A stretch of DNA of 64,000 bases from Nocardia cyriacigeorgica (GCF_005863245.1 NZ_VBUT01000013.1:1-64000), one strand, 5' to 3'. Positions 33,179 through 41,991 are shown, counted from the first letter of the stretch. Notes: generated by a model from the letters alone, not told the origin. Numbers and translations: made by a program.

Positions 33179-34675
33179 ATGAGCACTGAAACCGTGGAGA
33201 ACCGTCGTCACCAGGTGGTGGTGATCGGTTCCGGCTTCGGCGGCTTGTTCGGAACCAAGCACCTCAAGAACGCCGATGTCGACGTCACCCTGATCTCCAA
33301 GACCTCCACCCACCTGTTCCAGCCCCTGCTCTACCAGGTCGCCACCGGCATCCTCTCGGTCGGCGAGATCGCGCCCGCCACCCGGCTGGTGCTGCGCAAG
33401 CAGAAGAACGCCCAGGTCTTGATGGGTGAGGTCATCGATATCGACCTGAAGGCCAAGACGGTCACCTCCCGGCTGCTCAACCAGGACACCGTCACCCCCT
33501 TCGACAGCCTGATCGTGGCCACCGGCGCGCAGCAGTCGTATTTCGGCAACGACCACTTCTCCACCTTCGCCCCCGGTATGAAGACCATCGATGACGCCCT
33601 CGAGCTGCGCGGCCGCATCCTCGGCGCCTTCGAGCAGGCCGAGCTGGCGACCACCCAGGAGGAGCGCGACCGCCTGCTGACCTTCGTCGTCGTCGGTGCC
33701 GGCCCGACCGGTGTCGAACTGGCCGGGCAGATCGCCGAATTGGCCGATCGCACCCTGGAGGGCACCTTCCACAACATCGACCCGCGGGACGCGCGCGTGG
33801 TGCTGGTCGAGGGTGCGGGCGCGGTGCTCGGCCCGATGGGCCCCAAGCTGGGCGGTAAGGCGCAGCGGCGGCTGGAGAAGATGGGCGTGGAGATCCAGCT
33901 CAACGCCATGGTCACCGATGTGGACGCGCACGGGGTCACGGTGAAGGATCCCGACGGCACCATCCGGCGCATCGAATCCGCGTGCAAGGTGTGGTCGGCC
34001 GGTGTGCAGGCCAGCCCGCTGGGCAAGATGCTCGCCGACCGCTCCGACGGCACCGAGGTGGACCGGGCCGGGCGCGTCATCGTCGAGCCGGACCTCACCA
34101 TCAAGGGCCACCCGAACGTGTTCGTCGTCGGCGACCTGATGTCGGTGCCGAATGTGCCCGGCCAGGCCCAGGGCGCGATCCAGGGCTCCACCTACGCCGC
34201 CAAGCAGATCAAGGCGGGCCTGAAGGGCCACACCCCCGAAGAGCGCAAGCCGTTCAAGTACTTCAACAAGGGCAGCATGGCGACGGTGTCGCGGTTCAGC
34301 GCCGTCTGCCAGGTCGGCAAGCTGGAATTCGGCGGGTTCATCGCCTGGCTGGCGTGGCTGGCGCTGCACCTGTACTACCTGGTCGGCTACCGCAGCCGGA
34401 TCATCACCGTCATCCAGTGGTTCGTCACCTTCCTCGGCCGCACCCGCGGTCAGATGGCGGCCACCGAGCAGTGGGTGTTCGCCCGTTTGGCGCTGGAGGC
34501 GATGAACGGCGAGGACGAGGGCGAAGCCGAAGTGGTGATGTCAGCGCTCGGCGACCCCTCGGCGAACAGCTGGAAGGCCGCGACCAGCGGCGCCGGCCCC
34601 ACTACCGAGGTGGCCACCGACGGAAAGCCGGAGACCGCGCCCGCCGAATCCGGCAAGTCTCGCGCTACCGGCTAA
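33179..34675 (+). CDS. ndh: Type II NADH:quinone oxidoreductase
   Basis: 498 aa from ATG 33179 (gaggag 9 nt upstream). FAD fold VVVIGSGFGGLFGTKHL (about 13-29), STHLFQPLLYQVATGIL, NADH fold FVVVGAGPTGVELAGQI (about 176) and VFVVGDLMSVPNVPGQAQGA. The C-terminal hydrophobic/amphipathic helix FIAWLAWLALHLYYLVGY anchors it to the membrane. Single-subunit NDH-2 passes electrons from NADH to menaquinone without pumping protons and is the main NADH dehydrogenase of mycobacteria. A charged, Ala/Thr-rich tail follows. Confidence 0.93.
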   Translation: MSTETVENRRHQVVVIGSGFGGLFGTKHLKNADVDVTLISKTSTHLFQPLLYQVATGILSVGEIAPATRLVLRKQKNAQVLMGEVIDIDLKAKTVTSRLLNQDTVTPFDSLIVATGAQQSYFGNDHFSTFAPGMKTIDDALELRGRILGAFEQAELATTQEERDRLLTFVVVGAGPTGVELAGQIAELADRTLEGTFHNIDPRDARVVLVEGAGAVLGPMGPKLGGKAQRRLEKMGVEIQLNAMVTDVDAHGVTVKDPDGTIRRIESACKVWSAGVQASPLGKMLADRSDGTEVDRAGRVIVEPDLTIKGHPNVFVVGDLMSVPNVPGQAQGAIQGSTYAAKQIKAGLKGHTPEERKPFKYFNKGSMATVSRFSAVCQVGKLEFGGFIAWLAWLALHLYYLVGYRSRIITVIQWFVTFLGRTRGQMAATEQWVFARLALEAMNGEDEGEAEVVMSALGDPSANSWKAATSGAGPTTEVATDGKPETAPAESGKSRATG

Positions 34676-34785
34676 CTTCCGGCAATACCGGCTGAACCGA
34701 CCGGCCCGTGAAACCACCCATCCGGGTGTGCGACGGGTCCGAATGTCGAACAGACATCGGACTCACTTCCGGATGAAAGGCAATC

Positions 34786-35655
34786 ATGGCCACAGCCAAG
34801 CACAGGATGATCCACCCGCAGCGGCAGAAGGTCGGGTCGATCGTTGTGGCGGGCGCGGTTCCACTCGTCATGGCGCTCGTCGGCACGGGCACCGCCACGG
34901 CCACCACCCAGCCGGCGCAGCCGGCGACGGTGACCGGTCACGCACCCGGCACGGCGGCTTTCGGCGGTTCCACGCAGGCGGCGCCGATCGCGGAACCGGG
35001 CGCGCCGCAGGCTCCCGAGGCCCTCGCGGCAGCTCCGGCCACCGCGGGCCAGTCGGCCGCCCAACCCGGCGCGCACACCACGCTCGCCTGGTCGCGCCCG
35101 GTTCCCGACAAGGACTACCTCGCACCCCTCGGCGATCTGCACGCTCCCACGCAGGTGCAGCCGGTGGCGCCGATCGCGCCGCCGCCGGGGCAGCTGCGTT
35201 TCGGTGACGTCTCCATCGAGTCGCCGACCTGGCTGGATCCGCAGCAGGCCGCGCAGGTCAACGACGGCGCCGCCAACGCCGAGGCGAGTTTGGCGACCTT
35301 CCTCGACTCCGTCGGCATGGAACGCAGCCGCTCGGATCGGGTCGCCAGCCAGACCATCGGTGCGGCCGCGGTCGGCGCGGTGGCGGGTGCGAGCGCGAGC
35401 ACTCCGCTGGCGGCCACCTCGGCCGTGGTCGGCGCGGTCGCCGGTCTGGTCGCCGGTGTGCCGTTCCTGCCCGCCGGGCTCGTCGCGGGACCGATGCTCG
35501 GTGCCGCCATCGGTGCCGCGGTGATCGCGGTGCCCGCCGCCGCGATCGGGGCCGCCGCCGGTGCCGCCATCGGTGCCGCCGACGCGCTCGCGGCCCCGCC
35601 ACACGGTTCGCCGGTCGACGCCCAGCCCGCGCCGGGCGCAGCCGTCACCTCCTGA
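34786..35655 (+). CDS. Exported Ala/Pro-rich protein with glycine-zipper C-terminus
   Basis: 289 aa, ATG at 34786 (gaaagg upstream). It has a signal peptide (KVGSIVVAGAVPLVMALVGT), a low-complexity Pro/Ala region (40-130), then the short conserved-looking block FGDVSIESPTWLDPQQAAQV. About 100 residues of Gly/Ala zipper follow (AAAVGAVAGASAS, AVVGAVAGLVAGVPFLPAGL, AAIGAAVIAVPAAAIGAAAG). The zipper suggests helical insertion in, or association with, the inner or outer (mycolate) membrane. The architecture resembles the gene at 58448-59149. Function unknown. Confidence 0.75.
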   Translation: MATAKHRMIHPQRQKVGSIVVAGAVPLVMALVGTGTATATTQPAQPATVTGHAPGTAAFGGSTQAAPIAEPGAPQAPEALAAAPATAGQSAAQPGAHTTLAWSRPVPDKDYLAPLGDLHAPTQVQPVAPIAPPPGQLRFGDVSIESPTWLDPQQAAQVNDGAANAEASLATFLDSVGMERSRSDRVASQTIGAAAVGAVAGASASTPLAATSAVVGAVAGLVAGVPFLPAGLVAGPMLGAAIGAAVIAVPAAAIGAAAGAAIGAADALAAPPHGSPVDAQPAPGAAVTS

Positions 35656-35679
35656 TCCGGGCGGCAACGCCCGAATACG

Positions 35680-35781
35680 ATCCAGCCCCTGGCGGACACG
35701 CGAATTCACAGGGTCGGCGTCACCACTCATTCGGCAGTGGTGCCACGACCAGGTGAATCCGCTCCCCGCCAGGGGCTGGAT
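35680..35781. repeat. 102-nt long-hairpin element with 16-bp perfect terminal inverted repeats
   Basis: ATCCAGCCCCTGGCGG (35680-35695) is the exact reverse complement of CCGCCAGGGGCTGGAT (35766-35781). Inside, ATTCAC (35704-35709)/GTGAAT (35753-35758), GGTCG (35712-35716)/CGACC (35746-35750) and CACCACT (35721-35727)/AGTGGTG (35736-35742) are collinear, so the whole element folds into one hairpin with small internal loops. It fills the gap between two convergent genes. It may be a bidirectional terminator, a structured RNA or a MITE-like relic. Confidence 0.75.
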
Positions 35782-35792
35782 TCGTCGATGTC

Positions 35793-37268
35793 TCAGCGAC
35801 CTTTCGGCGTCGCCACCAGCACGATGACCGCCATCGCCACCAGGATGAGCGCGCCGACCGTCGTCGCGGCATGCATACCGTTCACGAACGACTCCCGCGC
35901 GGCCTCGACGATCGCCGGCTGGTCGCCGTCGCGGGCGAGCGTCTCCCCCAGCGTCGATTCGAAGTTCCCGCCCGAGCGGAACACCACCGCCGCCAGCGAG
36001 CCGAGCAGCGCCAGACCCAGCGCGTTGCCGAGTTCGAAGCTGGTCTCCGAGATCCCGACGGCCGAGCCCGCGCGCTCCGGCGGCACGGACGACACCGCAA
36101 CCTCCGACACCAGGGTGAAGGTGATGCCGTAGCCGATACCGGCGATCGCGGATCCGGCGATGTACCAGGCCAATCCGCCGTCCACACCGACGCCGAGCAG
36201 CATCAGATTGCCGAGCGCCGCGGCGAACAACGCCATCGCGAAGGTGATCCGCACCCCGAACCGGCGCCCCACCGTCGCACCCGTCATCGAGAAGATGAAC
36301 ACCGCGATCGCCATGGGGATCCCGAGCAGGGCCGCCACCAGCGGGTCGCGGCCGGTGACCGACTGCAAATAGATGCTGGCCAGATAGCTCATCGCGGCCA
36401 GCGACATCATCCCGGCCAGGCTGGAGCCGATTGCCACCGAGAACTGCCCGCGACCGAACAGCCCCAGGTCGAGCAGGGGTTCGTCGAGGTGACGCTGCCT
36501 GCGCACGAACAACGTCAGCACGACCGCACCGATCAATCCGATCACCGCCGCCCCGGTGTCCGGGCCGTGCTCCGCGGCGTGCTTGACCGCGTAGACCAGC
36601 GGCAGGATGCCGCCGATGGACAGCGCAACGCTCGGCAGGTCCAGCGGGCCGAGCGAGGTCGCGCGATGCTCGGGCAGCAGCACCGGGGCGAGCGCGAGCA
36701 GGATCAGCAGCACCGGGACGTTGATCAGGAACACCGAACCCCACCAGAAGTGGTGCAGCAGCACCCCGCCGATGATCGGGCCCACCGCCGAACCGCCGGC
36801 GAAGAACGCCGTCCACACTCCGATCGCGGTAGCGCGCTGTTTGGCGTCGGCGAACAGCGTCGAGATCAGCGACAGGCTCGACGGCAGCAGGGTGGCGCCG
36901 CCGATGCCCATGAGCGCCCGCGCCGCGATGAGCACGCCCGCGCTCGGCGCGAAGGCCGCCAGGGCCGAGGCGATACCGAACACCGTCGCGCCGGCCAGCA
37001 GAATGCGCCTGCGCCCGATCCGGTCACCGAGATTGCCCATGGTGATGAGCAGGCCGGCGATCAGGAACCCGTAGATGTCGAGGATCCAGAGTTGCGCGGA
37101 CGCCGAGGGGTCCAGGTCGACGGTGAGCGTGGGCAGCGCGAGGAACAGCACCGAGACGTCCATCGACACCAGCAGCACCGGCAATACCAGCACCCCGAGG
37201 CCGAGCCAGGCCCGCCGCGGGGCCACGCTCGAATCCGGGGCGGGCCGCACCGCCTCCACGTTCGTCAT
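35793..37268 (-). CDS. MFS drug:H+ antiporter, DHA2 (14-TM) family
   Basis: 491 aa from ATG 37268 (ggagagga upstream). About 14 hydrophobic helices are visible. Motif A is GDRIGRRRILLAGATVFG and the motif C region is LIAARALMGIGGATLLPSSL. The family includes actinobacterial exporters such as LfrA and EmrB-like pumps for dyes, biocides and antibiotics. It is divergent from a TetR gene with strong inverted repeats in the intergenic region, the normal arrangement for a ligand-induced pump. Confidence 0.9.
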   Translation of the reverse strand: MTNVEAVRPAPDSSVAPRRAWLGLGVLVLPVLLVSMDVSVLFLALPTLTVDLDPSASAQLWILDIYGFLIAGLLITMGNLGDRIGRRRILLAGATVFGIASALAAFAPSAGVLIAARALMGIGGATLLPSSLSLISTLFADAKQRATAIGVWTAFFAGGSAVGPIIGGVLLHHFWWGSVFLINVPVLLILLALAPVLLPEHRATSLGPLDLPSVALSIGGILPLVYAVKHAAEHGPDTGAAVIGLIGAVVLTLFVRRQRHLDEPLLDLGLFGRGQFSVAIGSSLAGMMSLAAMSYLASIYLQSVTGRDPLVAALLGIPMAIAVFIFSMTGATVGRRFGVRITFAMALFAAALGNLMLLGVGVDGGLAWYIAGSAIAGIGYGITFTLVSEVAVSSVPPERAGSAVGISETSFELGNALGLALLGSLAAVVFRSGGNFESTLGETLARDGDQPAIVEAARESFVNGMHAATTVGALILVAMAVIVLVATPKGR

Positions 37269-37289
37269 CCACCGATTCCTCTCCCTGGC

Positions 37290-37327
37290 GCGTACGACGT
37301 ACGCATGAAGTCCGGGTACAGTGTACG
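37290..37327. promoter_or_regulatory. Double TetR operator between MFS pump and TetR gene
   Basis: Site 1 is GCGTAC-gac-GTACGC (37290-37304), a perfect 6+3+6 repeat. Site 2, about 10 bp further on, is GGTACA-GTGTACGC (37315-37327), with the same GTAC half-sites. Both are between the divergent starts at 37268 and 37361, fitting cooperative binding by the TetR dimer. Confidence 0.65.
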
Positions 37328-37360
37328 CATCCTGGCCGGACATCGAAAGGCAGTCATGGG

Positions 37361-38044
37361 ATGACCGAGCCGAAGCTCACAAAAGCGGCCATCGTCGACG
37401 CGGCGATCGAACTCGCCGACAGCGACGGCCTCGACGCGCTGTCCATGCGCCGCATCGCCGATCGCCTCGGCGTCGGCGCCATGTCGCTGTACCGGCATGT
37501 CACCAACAAGGACGAGCTCATCGCGGCGATGACCGACGAGGTGGCCGGGCGCTACCCGTATCCGTCGACCGCCGAACGGAATTGGACCTGGCGCGACCGC
37601 GTGCGCATCGCCGCCGAGATCGACTGGAATCTCTACCAGCAGCATCCGTGGGTGCTGCTGACCTTCGCGGTGCCGCGCTACAGCTTCGGCCCGAGCAGCA
37701 TGGGATGCCTGGCCTGGCTGGTCGAGGGCTTCCGCGAACTGGACGTCAGCACGCATGAGGCGACTCAGATGGCGTTCGCAGTCTGGAACTACATCTCCGG
37801 TGCGACGCTGCCCCACATCAGTTCGGCGCTGCTGACCAGCAAGGGCCTCGACTCCGACGACGAGAACGGATTGCGCGCACTGCTGGCGGGCCGTCCGCTG
37901 CATCCGGTGCCGCCCGCGCTGGCCGAGTTGGAGGGCGCCGACGACGGCCGATTCGCCCAGGTCGACTTGCTGCAACTGGGGCTGGACGCGCTGTGCGACG
38001 GCTTCGCCGCCAGGGCCGCCGCCCAGGCAGGCGAGAGGTGTTGA
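37361..38044 (+). CDS. TetR-family regulator with TetR_C-type ligand domain
   Basis: 227 aa, ATG 37361 with gaaagg 10 nt upstream. The HTH spans about residues 8-52 (AAIVDAAIELADSDGLDALS, then GVGAMSLYRHVTNKDELI). The GVGAMSLYRHV helix and the C-terminal domain (TWRDRVRIAAEIDWNLYQQH) are of the TetR class proper, usually drug-binding. It probably represses the divergent MFS gene. The stop overlaps the GTG of the lycopene cyclase gene, so regulator and cyclase share a transcript. Confidence 0.88.
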   Translation: MTEPKLTKAAIVDAAIELADSDGLDALSMRRIADRLGVGAMSLYRHVTNKDELIAAMTDEVAGRYPYPSTAERNWTWRDRVRIAAEIDWNLYQQHPWVLLTFAVPRYSFGPSSMGCLAWLVEGFRELDVSTHEATQMAFAVWNYISGATLPHISSALLTSKGLDSDDENGLRALLAGRPLHPVPPALAELEGADDGRFAQVDLLQLGLDALCDGFAARAAAQAGERC

Positions 38045-39153
38045 CCCGCCCGGATGTGGTCGTCTGCGGGCTGGGCCCGGCGGGGCAGGCACTCGCCCAC
38101 CGCTGCCTGACGCGCGGACTTTCCGTCGCGGTGGTCGACCCCGCACCACAACGTGCCTGGACGGCCACCTATGCGGCATGGGCCGACGAACTTCCCGGCT
38201 GGCTGGACCCCGCCGTGGTGGCGGCGATCATCGAGCAGCCCGTGGCCTGGGGCAGTCGCGAACACCGCATCGACCGCCCCTACGCCGTGCTCGATACCGC
38301 CAGGCTCCAGCAGTCGCTGGATCTCACCGGCGCCGAGGTCCACGCCGACCGGGTGACGGCTCTGACCTCGCGGACCGCGACGCTGGCCTCGGGAGCGGTG
38401 CTGCGTGCCGAGCGGGTGATCGACGCGCGCGGCCTGGCCCGCTCATCGTCGCGGGCGGAGCAGACCGCCTACGGCATCGTCGTCGACAGCGAGCGCTGCG
38501 CAGGCGTCGTGCCCCTGTTCATGGACTGGCGCCTCGACAACGGCGCGCCGGCGCAGGCGCCGCGTTCGTTCCTGTACGCGGTGCCACTGGGCGGTGGCGC
38601 CATGTTGCTCGAGGAGACCTGCCTGGCCGGGCATCCGGCCCTCGATCAGCGCACGCTGACCGAGCGCCTGCATCACCGATTGCGGGCGCGCGGTATCGGC
38701 GTCGACGGCCACGAACGGATCGAGCGGGTGCGGTTCCCCGTCAGCGGCGGCGCACCAGGACGTGCGCGCTTCGGGGCGGCCGGTGGGTTCACTCATCAGG
38801 CCACCGGGTACAGCGTCGCCGCCGCGGTGTCCGCCGCCGATTCCGTCGCGGCCGGTGAGTCGCCCGCACCGCCGTCGGCCCGCCTCGTGCACGGATTCCG
38901 CGAAGCCGGATTGCGGGCCTTGCTCAGGCTCGCACCGGAGGATCTTCCGGTCTTCTTCGACGCATTTTTCGACCTACCGGAACCCTTACAACGCGCGTAC
39001 CTGTCCGGCCGCACCGACGCCTACGGGACCGCCGCCGCCATGCGCGCGCTCTTCCTCCGGCTGCCGGGACGACTGCGATGGCAGCTCGCGGCAGCGACAC
39101 TCCGGTTACCGTTTGACGAGCGAGGTCGGCGAGATTCGTCCATGATGGGGTGA
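38038..39153 (+). CDS. crtL: Lycopene cyclase, CrtL-type flavoprotein
   Basis: 371 aa from GTG 38038, overlapping the TetR stop by 7 bp; a TTG at 38041 is an alternative. The N-terminal FAD fold VVVCGLGPAGQALAHRCL is followed by the cyclase signature VVDPAPQRAWTATYAAWADE. Later blocks (RVIDARGLA, FMDWR, LEETCLAG, GGFTHQATGYSVA) also match lycopene beta-cyclases. The enzyme closes the ends of lycopene to beta-ionone rings in the membrane. No other carotenoid gene (crtE, crtB, crtI) is nearby. The stop overlaps the ku start. Confidence 0.82.
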   Translation: MLTRPDVVVCGLGPAGQALAHRCLTRGLSVAVVDPAPQRAWTATYAAWADELPGWLDPAVVAAIIEQPVAWGSREHRIDRPYAVLDTARLQQSLDLTGAEVHADRVTALTSRTATLASGAVLRAERVIDARGLARSSSRAEQTAYGIVVDSERCAGVVPLFMDWRLDNGAPAQAPRSFLYAVPLGGGAMLLEETCLAGHPALDQRTLTERLHHRLRARGIGVDGHERIERVRFPVSGGAPGRARFGAAGGFTHQATGYSVAAAVSAADSVAAGESPAPPSARLVHGFREAGLRALLRLAPEDLPVFFDAFFDLPEPLQRAYLSGRTDAYGTAAAMRALFLRLPGRLRWQLAAATLRLPFDERGRRDSSMMG

Positions 39154-40061
39154 TGCGGTCAATCTGGAAAGGCTCGATCGCGTTCGGGCTGGTGAACGTC
39201 CCGGTGAAGGTGTACACCGCCACCGAGGACCACGACATCCGCTTTCATCAGGTCCACGCCAAGGACGGCGGCCGGATCAAATACGACCGGGTCTGCTCGG
39301 TATGCGGGAAATCGGTGCAATACGCCGATATCGACAAGGCCTACGAATCGCCCGAGGGCGACAAGGTGATCCTGACCGACGAGGATTTCGCCAAACTTCC
39401 GGTCGCCGAGAAACACGAAATCCCGGTGCTGCAATTCGTGCCGAGCGATCAGATCGACCCGATCCTCTACGACAAGACCTACTACCTCGAACCCGACTCG
39501 ACGACGCCCAAGGCCTATGTGCTGCTCGCGGCCACCTTGGAGCGCATCGAACGCACCGCGCTGGTGCACTTCACCCTGCGCCAGAAAACCCGGCTGGCCG
39601 CGCTCCGGGTTCGCGACGGCATGCTCGTGTTGCAGACGCTGCTGTGGCCGGACGAGGTGCGTTCGGTGTCGTTCGAATCGCTGGAGAACGCGACGAAGCC
39701 GCGGCCGCAGGAAATCAAGATGGCCGAGACGCTGGTCGATTCCATGTCGGAGGATTTCGACCCGAGCGAATTCACCGACGAATATCAGATCGAACTCAAG
39801 CGACTGCTCGACGAGGCCATCGCCAGCGGCACCGGCAAGGTCCCCGAACAACCCGAGGCCGAGCCCGTCGCCCAGGACGCCGAGGTGGTCGATCTGGTGG
39901 CCGCGTTGCAGCGCAGCCTGGAAGCCAGCGGCCGCCGCGCCGAGGACGGCAAGAAACGGTCGGCCCCGGCGAAGAAGACCGCCGCCAAGAAGACCGCGAG
40001 CAAGAGCACCGCGGCCAAGAAGACGACCGCGAAGAAGACCGCCACGCGCAAAGGCGCCTGA
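39153..40061 (+). CDS. ku: Bacterial Ku, NHEJ DNA end-binding protein
   Basis: 302 aa, ATG 39153. It begins MRSIWKGSIAFGLVNVPVKV, the highly conserved Ku start, and contains the Ku beta-barrel ring domain to about residue 240. The C-terminus is a lysine/alanine tail (KKTAAKKTASKSTAAKKTTA) that promotes DNA threading and LigD recruitment. Ku homodimers encircle broken ends and bring in LigD for non-homologous end joining; ligD is not in this window. The ATG overlaps the crtL stop. Confidence 0.95.
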   Translation: MRSIWKGSIAFGLVNVPVKVYTATEDHDIRFHQVHAKDGGRIKYDRVCSVCGKSVQYADIDKAYESPEGDKVILTDEDFAKLPVAEKHEIPVLQFVPSDQIDPILYDKTYYLEPDSTTPKAYVLLAATLERIERTALVHFTLRQKTRLAALRVRDGMLVLQTLLWPDEVRSVSFESLENATKPRPQEIKMAETLVDSMSEDFDPSEFTDEYQIELKRLLDEAIASGTGKVPEQPEAEPVAQDAEVVDLVAALQRSLEASGRRAEDGKKRSAPAKKTAAKKTASKSTAAKKTTAKKTATRKGA

Positions 40062-40090
40062 ATCGGGCATACCGCTGGCAAACTGATCAC

Positions 40091-40621
40091 ATGGACCCCG
40101 CCATCGCGATCGTCCCCATGGGCCTCGGCCATCTGCGTCAGGTCCTCGACCTCGGACACGAGGTCTACGACACCTCGGTCAAGCCCTACACCTCCTGGTC
40201 GCTGACCTCGGTGGCCGAGCATCTGGACAGCCCCGACAACGCGTGCTGGGTGGCACTCGATTCCGATCGAGTGGTCGGTTTCGTACTCGGCTCCATGGAA
40301 TTCGAACTGCGTGACGACTGGGGCTATCTGGAATGGATCGCCGTCGCCCCGGATATGCAGGGCCACGGCATCGCGGGCAGGCTCGTCGAGGCATGCTGCA
40401 CCGCGCTGTTCGCCCGTGGCGCCCGCCGCACCGTCACCGATGTGGAGTCGAGCAACGAGGCGTCGGCGAAACTCATGCAGCGCAACGGTTTCGGCGCGGC
40501 GACAACCATCACGCTGTTCGTCCGCGCCGATCCCGCCGCACCCGAGGCCGACGCCGACTCCCCCGGCCTGTCGCCGTCGACCAAACGCAACCTGGCCCGC
40601 ACCGGGCGCCTACGACGCTGA
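40091..40621 (+). CDS. GNAT-family N-acetyltransferase
   Basis: 176 aa, ATG 40091. GNAT fold: DDWGYLEWIAVAPDMQGHGIAGRLV holds the acetyl-CoA pyrophosphate loop (Q-G-x-G-x-A-G/R), followed by VTDVESSNEASAKLMQRNGF. The substrate is not predictable; small GNATs of this type resemble RimI or amine acetyltransferases. The C-terminal 25 residues (SPGLSPSTKRNLARTGRLRR) form a basic tail that could contact nucleic acid or the ribosome. 29 bp after ku, same strand. Confidence 0.85.
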   Translation: MDPAIAIVPMGLGHLRQVLDLGHEVYDTSVKPYTSWSLTSVAEHLDSPDNACWVALDSDRVVGFVLGSMEFELRDDWGYLEWIAVAPDMQGHGIAGRLVEACCTALFARGARRTVTDVESSNEASAKLMQRNGFGAATTITLFVRADPAAPEADADSPGLSPSTKRNLARTGRLRR

Positions 40622-40625
40622 AGGC

Positions 40626-41096
40626 TCAGCCCTGCGTCGCCGCGCGGCGCTCATATCGCGCCCGCGCCCGGTCGTAGGCGTCACGAAGCAGCTCGCGCAC
40701 GGTCTCACCGGTTCTTTGCCCGGGATTCACCACCGCCAGCCAACCGGCGCCGGCGTAGACGGGATGCGCGAACACGGTATCGGTGGCGGCGAAGTCGGTC
40801 CCCGGGTCGGTCTCCCGCGGCGAATGACCGGTCCAGCGGGTGAACGCCTCCCGGCTCGCCGCGATATTGACCCGGAACGCCCCCGGCCGGTCCAGATCCG
40901 ATTTCTCGTCACCCGGATAGTTCTTGGTGACGATCGTCGCGAAGGGCTGGGTCGTGGCCGGTACTTCGCCGCTGGGCGAGTAGTAGAAGAACAGGTCACC
41001 CCAGGCGATCTCGGGTGAGCCGTCGCCGGGGCCGGGCCGCAGGGTGAGGACACCGTCAAGGCCTGCCACATACTCGATGATCTCGTCGATGCTCAT
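40626..41096 (-). CDS. DUF6194 family protein
   Basis: 156 aa from ATG 41096. Conserved blocks are SIDEIIEYVAGLDGVLTL, EIAWGDLFFYYSPSGEVP, QPFATIVTKNYPGDEKSDLD and AHPVYAGAGWLAVVNPG. It is an alpha/beta protein with a MmcQ/YjbR-like outline (short, Trp-Asp rich, ending in a helix). Function unknown. It is divergent from a MerR regulator across 74 bp and may be its target. Confidence 0.7.
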   Translation of the reverse strand: MSIDEIIEYVAGLDGVLTLRPGPGDGSPEIAWGDLFFYYSPSGEVPATTQPFATIVTKNYPGDEKSDLDRPGAFRVNIAASREAFTRWTGHSPRETDPGTDFAATDTVFAHPVYAGAGWLAVVNPGQRTGETVRELLRDAYDRARARYERRAATQG

Positions 41097-41170
41097 GTGT
41101 TCCAGCGTTTCATTACAGTGCTTGTGGAGACTTCGCAGAGAATGCCCGCAGGTAGATAAGGAAACGCGCC

Positions 41171-41881
41171 GTGGAAACCCTGCACTCGTCATTGCGAACG
41201 GTCGACGTCGCGCGCCGCGCGGGCTACTCCGTGCAGCAGGTGCGCAAGCTCGAGCGCGACGGGGTCCTTCCGCCGGCGACCCGCACGGAATCGGGTTATC
41301 GCGCCTACGGGGACATCCACGTCCGATCGGCGCTCGCGTATCGCGCGCTGGCCGCGGGTGTCGGCCCGGTCGAGGCCAAACAGATCATGCGCGTGGTTCA
41401 CCACGCACCGCTTCCCGAAGCTCTCGCCCGGCTCGATGACGCCCACGCCCGGCTCGCCCGCGAACGCACCGAGCTGCGGTTGGCCCGCGCCGCGGCCGCG
41501 GCGATCTCGGCCGAGCCGATCGCCGAGGTCGTGGACTCGGATGCGATGTCGGTCTCGGAGCTGGCCGGCGCACTCGGGATCCGCGCCTCCACCTTGCGCC
41601 ACTGGGAGGCGGAAGGGCTCATCACCCCGGATCGGGTCCGGTCCGGCGGCGCCCGCCGCTACTCCCCCGCGCAGGTACGCGATGCCCGGATCATCCACCA
41701 GCTGCGCAGCGCCGGTTACCGCATCGACACGCTGCGGACGTTGGTGCCCGACCTCCCGCGCGCGCATCACGACGACGCCATCGCCGCCGCCCTGGCCTCC
41801 CGCGAGACGAGCATCACGGCACGCTCTCGCGCCCTGCTGGATGCCTCCGCGGTCCTCGCCGCCATCATCGCCCGGACCTAA
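41171..41881 (+). CDS. MerR-family regulator with two HTH domains
   Basis: 236 aa, GTG 41171. The first winged HTH is at about 8-55 (LRTVDVARRAGYSVQQVRKL, then GYRAYGDIHVRSALAYRAL). A helical linker rich in Ala/Arg follows. A second MerR HTH lies at about 120-190 (MSVSELAGALGIRASTLRHW, then GARRYSPAQVRDARIIHQLR). Two complete HTH domains in one chain is unusual, because ordinary MerR proteins dimerise through one each; this may act as a covalent pseudo-dimer. No metal-binding Cys is present, so an organic ligand is more likely. Confidence 0.85.
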   Translation: METLHSSLRTVDVARRAGYSVQQVRKLERDGVLPPATRTESGYRAYGDIHVRSALAYRALAAGVGPVEAKQIMRVVHHAPLPEALARLDDAHARLARERTELRLARAAAAAISAEPIAEVVDSDAMSVSELAGALGIRASTLRHWEAEGLITPDRVRSGGARRYSPAQVRDARIIHQLRSAGYRIDTLRTLVPDLPRAHHDDAIAAALASRETSITARSRALLDASAVLAAIIART

Positions 41882-41948
41882 TTCGGTTGCCCCGGCCGAT
41901 TCCGTTGCTATCGTCGTCCGGGAGTAATCGCATTGAGGGAGTACCGGC

Positions 41949-41990
41949 ATGGTAGGTGAACTCGACATCTCCGGGGTCACCCGGCTCTGA
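41949..41990 (+). CDS. 13-residue leader peptide ORF upstream of ABC-F
   Basis: ATG 41949 encodes MVGELDISGVTRL then TGA, with a good Shine-Dalgarno (gaggga, about 9 nt upstream). It ends 1 nt before a long hairpin and 81 bp before the ABC-F start. Short leader ORFs ahead of ABC-F ribosome-protection genes commonly sense antibiotic-stalled ribosomes. The size, position and RBS are seen directly; the sensing role is inferred. Confidence 0.5.
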   Translation: MVGELDISGVTRL

Positions 41991-41991
41991 C

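Noticed and set aside
40091..40621. LigD or other NHEJ partner beside ku
   Set aside because: The gene after ku is a GNAT acetyltransferase with no ligase, polymerase or nuclease motif.
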